Shown: piece by piece, positions 1 to 4,493 of the stretch | How the letters are laid out: the number at the start of each line of letters is the position of its first letter | How positions within the stretch are numbered: position 1 is the stretch's first letter | From: CAZIHO01 sp964538875 | Lineage (GTDB): Bacteria; Pseudomonadota; Gammaproteobacteria; Chromatiales; Chromatiaceae | Assembly: GCA_964538875.1 (NCBI GenBank) | Contig: CAZIHO010000156.1 | Span: 1-6,195, forward strand | DNA: 6,195 nucleotides | Direction of reading: 5' to 3' | Position numbers and translations under genes: made by a program | Notes under the pieces: model-generated | Database searches by the model: none | The model's input: only the letters and a program-made list of their open reading frames with translations | Told to the model about the DNA's origin: nothing

Positions 1-17
1 GCTGATCCCACCTCCGC

Positions 18-635
18 TCAGTTTGTCGCCCAGGGCTGGTTTTGTAGCCAGTGGTTGAGTCCCCGCCGGGGTACGCCCTGAAGTTCCCGCAACCGGGCGT
101 GGCTGACGGACTTGAGGCCAAAGCGTCGCTGCAGGTCCCGCTCCATTTGGGCGAGTAGCCCGGCGGCCATTTCCGCGTCGGTCAGTGCCCGGTGGTAGCT
201 GGCCGGTGCCGGCAGGCCGGTGAACTGGATCAAGGTCCCGAGTTTGTGATTGGGTGCCTCGGGATAGATGCGCCGCGCTGCCAGCAGAGTACAGGCGAAT
301 TCCGCCTGCCGGGCCCGGCCAATCCGCTCCAATTCGGCGTCCAGGAAGCGGCGGTCAAAGGTGGCATTGTGGGCGACCAGGGGATGGTCGCCGATAAAGT
401 CGGCGGCCGCCGCCATCACCTCCGCTACCGGCGGCGCCTTGCGTAGCATGGCGGTGCTGATGCCGGTGAGGGCCTGGATGAAGGGCGGCACGGGAACGCC
501 CGCGTTCATCAGGCTGTGGTAGCGCGCCCGGATCCGGCCCCCCTCTAAAAGGACGACGGCAATTTCCGTGGCCCGCGCTCCAGACATCGGCGACATGCCG
601 GTGGTTTCAAAGTCGATGACGGCAACGGGTTCCAC
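18..635 (-). CDS. Stand-alone DnaQ-like (DEDDh) 3'-5' exonuclease
   Basis: This protein of about 205 residues is a DEDDh-family 3'-5' exonuclease, related to the proofreading epsilon subunit of DNA polymerase III and to the exonuclease part of PolC. It should remove nucleotides from DNA or RNA 3' ends in the cytoplasm using two metal ions. All three Exo motifs are visible: Exo I VIDFETTG with D8 and E10, Exo II HNATFDRRF with D94, and Exo III HRALTDAE with H148 and D153, so the catalytic set is complete. A short tail after Exo III (about 160-205) contains LRELQGVPRRGL. An ATG at 728 gives 31 extra residues, but these are Arg/Gly/Pro-rich and unlike the family. I chose the GTG at 635 because GGAGG lies 7 nt before it and the protein then begins directly at the first beta strand. 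There is no polymerase, UvrC or helicase fusion. The gene lies about 100 nt downstream of the membrane glycosyltransferase; I see no functional link. Its exact substrate cannot be told. Confidence 0.88.
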   Translation of the reverse strand: MEPVAVIDFETTGMSPMSGARATEIAVVLLEGGRIRARYHSLMNAGVPVPPFIQALTGISTAMLRKAPPVAEVMAAAADFIGDHPLVAHNATFDRRFLDAELERIGRARQAEFACTLLAARRIYPEAPNHKLGTLIQFTGLPAPASYHRALTDAEMAAGLLAQMERDLQRRFGLKSVSHARLRELQGVPRRGLNHWLQNQPWATN

Positions 636-647
636 TAGGTTTCCTCC
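636..647 (-). promoter_or_regulatory. Ribosome binding site that sets the GTG start of the exonuclease
   Basis: On the minus strand GGAGG (647-643) is followed by a 7-nt spacer and GTG at 635. This is a near-ideal Shine-Dalgarno arrangement and is the main reason to prefer the GTG over the upstream in-frame ATG at 728. Confidence 0.7.
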
Positions 648-665
648 AAGTTCTGGTTGCGGCTC

Positions 666-695
666 GATGCCCGGCACGCGCCGGCGGGGGCCATC
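666..695 (-). other. GC-rich inverted repeat in the gap before the exonuclease gene
   Basis: A perfect 5-bp stem with a 4-nt loop, CCGGC-ACGC-GCCGG, occupies 671-684. Flanking GATG (666-669) and CATC (692-695) could extend it with internal bulges. It lies between the stop of the membrane glycosyltransferase (737) and the exonuclease ribosome binding site (647-643). No T-run follows on the minus strand, so it does not look like an intrinsic terminator. It might act in mRNA processing or stability, or be a chance product of high GC content. Confidence 0.25.
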
Positions 696-736
696 TCCCG
701 CGTTCTTACCTCTGCCAATGGCTAGCAATCATCCGG

Positions 737-2485
737 TCAGGGCACCGGGCCGCCGGTAAGCGCGGGACGCACCTGGTATTGGTAAATATCCAAGCCGTCA
801 AAAGTGGCTACCTGCCGGTAGTGGTGGGCGATCCATGCCGCCAGGGGCCCGGATTCATCCAGGGGATCATTGTGGATGCCGGGGAAGAAGGGCCTGGCCC
901 GGACCAGGAACGCCGGTGGCTTGGTTTGAAAATCCCGCAGCAGTTGATCGGCGATGGGGCCCGGTTTCCAGTCCAGCCGCGCTTGGGCGGGGTCTGGCGG
1001 GTTCAGGATATCGCTATTGAAATTGAACCGGGTGACGGCGCCCAGTTCCTTGTAGAGGCGGCCGGGGGCATGGCGGTTGGCCCAGAAATACACCGGCCAG
1101 GCGCCCCAGCCCCAGCATTGCAGGGTGTCCGTTGGGGCGGAGCGGTCCTGGATATAGCGACCCGCCTGTTCGAGGGAGGTCCCGGCGGGAAAGGCCACCC
1201 GCTGGGTACCGGCGAAGATCTGTTCCAGTCGCTGCGCCCCCAGGATGGCGCCGGTGAGCAGAACGGCCAGCGCGACTGGGCCCAGGCTGGCGGACCCTGG
1301 CGGCGGGTTTGCCACTGCGACAGGCTGCCGGAACCACCCGTTGCCCAGGTGCCGCAGCCAAGCACTGGCCCATCGCCAAAGCGCGGGATGGGCGGCCAGC
1401 AGGGCGAAACCGGGCAGGTACTGGGCGGCGTAGTGATCGTAATAGCGCAGGCCGCCCAGGCCGCCGGCGCTGATGCTCAACACCAGGAAAGCCAGGGTCG
1501 GCGCCAGGGGTTCGATGCGGACCCGGGCGGCTGGCGGACTGGACCGCCGCGATTGCCGGTAGCCCACCCACAACGCTAGGCCCAGGGTGCCCAAGCCCCA
1601 ACAGAATTCGGCGGGAAAGCGCTCCAGGAGTTGGGCTAAAAGCCGATAGGCCGCCACCAGCCCAGGGGTTTGATCGACCCGCTGGGCATAGTCGCTGTAC
1701 TTGGCCAAAGGGAACAGGCCAGCGATGAGGTCCGGCCAAGCCCCTTGGACCAGGTAATGGGCGCTGACGGGCAGCAGGGCCATCGCCGCGCCCAGCGCCC
1801 AGCCGAGCCAGGTCCTGGCCCGGGCGCCTGGTTCGCCCCGGCGGCGCGCCCAGATCCAGGTGCAACCGGCCACCGCCACTATGACCGCCGCGTGGTTCTT
1901 GAACAGGTACGCCAGCCCGGCGAACCCGCCGGCCAGCAGGTGGGCGGAAAAGCGATCCTGGCGCAAGCCGGCCATCAGCGCCGCGTAGGCGGCGGCGTAG
2001 GGCGGCATCATCCAGGTGGTGTAGTTGGAGTCCCATTGACCAGACGAGGCCAGGTAAATGCCGGCCGCCAAACCGGCACAGCGAATCGCCACCTCCCGGC
2101 TCCGGGGGTGGTCCCGGTCCTGGTAAGTGATGTAGGCGGCGGCGAACAGGGCGCCGGCCCCCAGGAAGATCCAGAGGGTGCAGGCCCCGTGCAGCACCGC
2201 CGCCGAACGGCCGGCCAGCAGCCAGGCGGCGGCCACCAGATAGAAAGAGCCGGGCGTTTTCAGCTCGATGCTATCCAGATAGGGCAGTTCGCCCCGCAGC
2301 AGCAGATCGGCGCCGTAGGCGATGCCGCCGATGTCGTGATTGCCCAGCCCTTGAATGGGTTGCGCCCAGCGCAGCAGGAAAAACAGCCCGGCGCCGGCCA
2401 GGACACAGGCTAGGCTAATCGCCCAACTGGTGCCGGAAACGGCGAGGGCCGGACGCCAGGGCGCGGCCGTGGGTCCGGACGTCAT
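737..2485 (-). CDS. Polytopic GT-C-type membrane glycosyltransferase (ArnT/PMT/GT39-like)
   Basis: This protein of about 582 residues is an integral membrane protein resembling the GT-C fold enzymes (dolichyl-phosphate-mannose protein mannosyltransferase and ArnT-like), which move a sugar from a polyprenyl phosphate to an acceptor on the periplasmic face. The first helix (about 21-38) is followed by a loop with GNHDIGG (H50, D51) and then GELPYLD...ELKTPGSFY (65-82). These match the usual acidic first-loop residue and the 'G..PY.D...KtPg' signature of the superfamily. Roughly ten further hydrophobic segments extend to about residue 420. A soluble C-terminal part (about 430-582) contains LEQAGRYIQDR and a Trp-rich CWGWGAWPVYFW stretch, as in many of these enzymes. 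The start is the ATG at 2485, which overlaps the methyltransferase stop as ATGA. An in-frame ATG at 2575 would add 30 polar residues wholly inside the preceding gene and is less likely. I cannot determine the sugar or acceptor. Upstream is a polyprenyl-phosphate sugar synthase candidate, the expected donor-making partner. Confidence 0.8.
   Translation of the reverse strand: MTSGPTAAPWRPALAVSGTSWAISLACVLAGAGLFFLLRWAQPIQGLGNHDIGGIAYGADLLLRGELPYLDSIELKTPGSFYLVAAAWLLAGRSAAVLHGACTLWIFLGAGALFAAAYITYQDRDHPRSREVAIRCAGLAAGIYLASSGQWDSNYTTWMMPPYAAAYAALMAGLRQDRFSAHLLAGGFAGLAYLFKNHAAVIVAVAGCTWIWARRRGEPGARARTWLGWALGAAMALLPVSAHYLVQGAWPDLIAGLFPLAKYSDYAQRVDQTPGLVAAYRLLAQLLERFPAEFCWGLGTLGLALWVGYRQSRRSSPPAARVRIEPLAPTLAFLVLSISAGGLGGLRYYDHYAAQYLPGFALLAAHPALWRWASAWLRHLGNGWFRQPVAVANPPPGSASLGPVALAVLLTGAILGAQRLEQIFAGTQRVAFPAGTSLEQAGRYIQDRSAPTDTLQCWGWGAWPVYFWANRHAPGRLYKELGAVTRFNFNSDILNPPDPAQARLDWKPGPIADQLLRDFQTKPPAFLVRARPFFPGIHNDPLDESGPLAAWIAHHYRQVATFDGLDIYQYQVRPALTGGPVP
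2482..2485 (-). promoter_or_regulatory. ATGA stop/start overlap coupling the methyltransferase and GT-C genes
   Basis: On the minus strand the four bases read ATGA: ATG (2485-2483) opens the GT-C gene and TGA (2484-2482) closes the methyltransferase gene. There is no good Shine-Dalgarno sequence just upstream, so the downstream gene probably depends on terminating ribosomes re-initiating. Confidence 0.7.
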
Positions 2486-3237
2486 GGAGCTGACTTGGGG
2501 GTCCCGCGCTCCGGAACCCGGAGCAAGACGGTGATGGTGGGATAGGGCAGACAGGGGGTCGGGCCGAACGTCCACTCCACCTTGAGTCGCGCACCCAACG
2601 CCGCGATAGCCCGGCGGTAGCGGACGCGCTCCAGGTTATCGAACAGGATCAGCCCGCCGGGCGCCAGGCGATCCAAGGCCCGGACCAGGCACAGCTCCCG
2701 GCACCGGCCGTCCACCACCAGCAGATCGAAGTCCCCGTCCAGGCTGTCGATGGCCGCCACATAATCGGAAAAATCTAAAGCGCTTTGGCCCGCCCGGCCG
2801 GAACGGACGGCCGGGGCCAGGTCCGGCACCGGGACGGCTGGCACCACCCGTAACCGGGCGTTGGCGGGCAGCAGTGGCGCCAGTTGCTCGCCCCAGGTCG
2901 GATCATGGTCCACGCTGGTCACCGAGCCGGCACGGCGCGCCAACCAGAGGGTAGACGCCCCCGCGCCCCACTCGAACACCCGGGCCCCCGGCCGTTCCGC
3001 CAGGAAGCGGGCCACCCGATCCGTGGCGGCGAAGGTCCACCAGGGAAGATCGAGGGCAGCGAAATCCCGCAGATCATGTATCGCCAGCAGGGATCTGGAC
3101 CAAACGCCAAACCGGGACCTGCTGGCCCAATGGTCGAGAGGAGCCAGCAGCCCGGCCCTGGCCAGCCCGGAACGCAGGGCGCGCGCACCGCGCACATAAA
3201 CATTCTGGGGCCAGAGTGGTCTGAGGAGCGCGGCCAT
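2482..3237 (-). CDS. Class I SAM-dependent methyltransferase-like protein
   Basis: This protein of 251 residues has a Rossmann methyltransferase core. Motif I is VFEWGAGAST (87-96), the glycine-rich SAM loop. The acidic residue at the end of strand 2 is in TSVDHDPTW (D110), expected to hold the SAM ribose. Motif IV-like DLLVVDGRCR lies at 171-180, followed by LAPGGLILFDN (191-201). The PWW segment before motif I (66-68), together with E-x-G-x-G-x-ST and the HDPTW sequence, resembles a subgroup of uncharacterised methyltransferases often seen near glycan genes. No catalytic residue identifies the substrate. An O-methyltransferase acting on a sugar or lipid acceptor would fit the context, but that is inference. 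It starts 18 nt after the stop of the GT2 gene, and its own stop overlaps the ATG of the GT-C gene, so translational coupling is likely. No strong Shine-Dalgarno sequence precedes the ATG at 3237. The N-terminal 35 residues are basic and moderately hydrophobic but do not form a clear signal peptide. Confidence 0.82.
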   Translation of the reverse strand: MAALLRPLWPQNVYVRGARALRSGLARAGLLAPLDHWASRSRFGVWSRSLLAIHDLRDFAALDLPWWTFAATDRVARFLAERPGARVFEWGAGASTLWLARRAGSVTSVDHDPTWGEQLAPLLPANARLRVVPAVPVPDLAPAVRSGRAGQSALDFSDYVAAIDSLDGDFDLLVVDGRCRELCLVRALDRLAPGGLILFDNLERVRYRRAIAALGARLKVEWTFGPTPCLPYPTITVLLRVPERGTPKSAP

Positions 3238-3255
3238 GGAGGGATGCCAGCCCGC

Positions 3256-4227
3256 TCAGGAGTCGCGCTGGACCGCGCCAGCCGGGGCGTCGCCCCTGGG
3301 CGGACGGGTAAAAATGATCAACTCGGCGAGCAACCCCATGAACACCAGCAATACGCCGGCCACCAGCAGCATGAGGGCGGCCGGCCACCACCCCGGACCA
3401 TCCAGGCTGGGACCGTTCCCACTCGACCACCCCAACACCCCAACGCCGGCCATGCCCAGCAGCAAGCTGATGATGCCGATTCCCCCAAACAGATGGGAGG
3501 GTCGCCGTGCGTAGGACATCAGAAAGCGCACGGTGAGCAAATCAAGGAAGCCGCGCCAAAACCTGGCGACACTGTACTTGGTCTGGCCATAGCGGCGTTC
3601 CCGGTGGGTGACCGGAACCTCGGTAATCCGATAGCCGAGCCAGTGGGCCATCACTGTGATATAGCGGTGCATCTCGCCGTACAACATGGGCGACAAGTCG
3701 CTGGCCACCGCCGCCGACATCACCTTGAAGCCGGAGTTGAGGTCGGTGCCGGGCACGCCGGTCAGGACCCGGGTAGCGCGATTGAACAACCGGGAGGTCA
3801 GGCGCTTGACCAACAGGTCCCGCCGCGCCAGACGGGCGCCGGTCACCAAATCGAAGCCCGCATCCAGTTGTTCCAGCAGACGCGGCAATTCGGCAGGTTC
3901 ATCTTGCCCGTCCGCGTCCATCATGACCACGACCTGGGCCTGTTGGTCGAGGGCATGCCGAAAGCCCCGCTGCAGGGCGGCGGCCTTGCCCCGCTGGCGG
4001 GCCAGCCGCAAAAATTCCACGCCGGCCAGGCGGGAGCAGATGGCGCCCATCACGGCGGCGGTGGCATCGGTGGAACCGTCATCGACCACCAGCACCCGGC
4101 TGTCCGGGTGGAGGGCGCTGGCCTGAGCCAGGATTCGCGGCACCAATTCCCCCAGATTTTCCGCCTCGTTAAAGGCCGGCACCACCACCCAAATTCTCCT
4201 CACGCCCACCTCCCCCATCAACGCCAT
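3256..4227 (-). CDS. Family 2 glycosyltransferase, polyprenyl-phosphate sugar synthase type (GtrB/DPM1-like)
   Basis: This protein of about 323 residues has a GT-A catalytic domain followed by two membrane helices. Catalytic landmarks in order are VVVPAFNEAENL (14-25), VVDDGSTD (47-54), MMDADGQDEP (102-111, with the DxD-type D104/D106 that binds metal and nucleotide-sugar), GTDLNSGFKVM (160-170) and HRERRYGQTKYS (208-219). This set is typical of enzymes that transfer glucose, mannose or a similar sugar from a nucleotide donor to undecaprenyl or dolichyl phosphate on the cytoplasmic membrane face. SHLFGGIGII begins the first helix (about 244-267), and a second runs about 281-305, as in GtrB-like proteins. 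Start choice: the ATG at 4227 has TAAGGA 4 nt upstream. A GTG at 4203 with GGAGG 5 nt upstream is a serious alternative (315 aa). The longest frame, from 4335, adds 36 residues unlike the family. It is the first gene of the minus-strand cluster. The sugar is not predictable from sequence. Confidence 0.88.
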   Translation of the reverse strand: MALMGEVGVRRIWVVVPAFNEAENLGELVPRILAQASALHPDSRVLVVDDGSTDATAAVMGAICSRLAGVEFLRLARQRGKAAALQRGFRHALDQQAQVVVMMDADGQDEPAELPRLLEQLDAGFDLVTGARLARRDLLVKRLTSRLFNRATRVLTGVPGTDLNSGFKVMSAAVASDLSPMLYGEMHRYITVMAHWLGYRITEVPVTHRERRYGQTKYSVARFWRGFLDLLTVRFLMSYARRPSHLFGGIGIISLLLGMAGVGVLGWSSGNGPSLDGPGWWPAALMLLVAGVLLVFMGLLAELIIFTRPPRGDAPAGAVQRDS

Positions 4228-4237
4228 GTTTTCCTTA
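4228..4237 (-). promoter_or_regulatory. Ribosome binding site for the GT2 gene
   Basis: TAAGGA (4237-4232, minus strand) matches the 5' part of the canonical anti-16S complement and ends 4 nt before ATG 4227. It supports this start over the upstream ATG at 4335. A second strong site, GGAGG at 4213-4209, lies inside the frame before GTG 4203. Confidence 0.5.
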
Positions 4238-4272
4238 TCAATCTTGCCGGCCCAAACCGTCCGCCGGGGGGG

Positions 4273-4278
4273 ATCATA
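4273..4278 (-). promoter_or_regulatory. Possible -10 box for the minus-strand glycosyltransferase operon
   Basis: TATGAT on the minus strand matches 5 of 6 positions of the sigma-70 -10 consensus. It would place a transcript start near 4266, giving a leader of about 40 nt before ATG 4227. No convincing -35 hexamer lies at 16-18 nt spacing, so an activator would be needed or the match is chance. If real, it excludes the ATG at 4335 as the start. Confidence 0.22.
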
Positions 4279-4380
4279 CTCAAGGCGGGAGCTAGACGGA
4301 GCAGCCGTGACGGCGGCGGATCGCCCTCGTCCCATCCCGCCGGCCCCTGGATAGGGTTGTTTTATTCTGGTTCAGGCTAT

Positions 4381-4412
4381 GGCCCAGTGGTCCGCCTAGG
4401 CACCATCGGGCC
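4381..4412. promoter_or_regulatory. Imperfect inverted repeat in the divergent intergenic region, operator or leader hairpin candidate
   Basis: The left arm GGCCCAGTGGT (4381-4391) pairs with the right arm ACCATCGGGCC (4402-4412) over 11 positions, with one A-C mismatch and one G-T wobble. Inside it sits a perfect 8-bp palindrome, GCCTAGGC (4394-4401). The element lies about 80 nt before the kinase ATG (4494) and about 150 nt before the GT2 start. No T-run follows on either strand, so it is not a standard terminator. It could be a dyad operator for a regulator controlling one or both directions, or an RNA hairpin in the kinase leader. The pairing is seen directly; the role is inferred. Confidence 0.4.
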
Positions 4413-4493
4413 GGGACACTATGCTCTGTAGCGATCCACTTACCGGTAAACCAAGGGCAGGTTCTCGATGCCGGGCCACGCGAGACATCGGCC

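Noticed and set aside
1014..2036. 340-codon minus-strand frame overlapping the GT-C gene in another frame
   Set aside because: Its composition is Arg/Pro/Ala/Gly rich, typical of a frame-shifted read of GC-rich coding sequence; the membrane protein in the main frame explains the region.
1670..2413. 247-codon plus-strand frame opposite the GT-C gene
   Set aside because: It is Gly/Gln/Pro/Arg rich with no motif and is fully antisense to a well-supported membrane protein.
4247..4267. CCGGC...GCCGG hairpin upstream of the GT2 ribosome binding site
   Set aside because: Only a 5-bp stem with an 11-nt loop and no conserved flanks or T-run; such pairs are frequent by chance at this GC content.
2884..4431. 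515-codon open frame on the plus strand
   Set aside because: It lies antisense to the methyltransferase and GT2 genes, both of which have full family motifs. Its translation is low complexity (Gly, His, Gln, Pro rich) with no domain pattern, as expected from the complement of GC-rich coding DNA.
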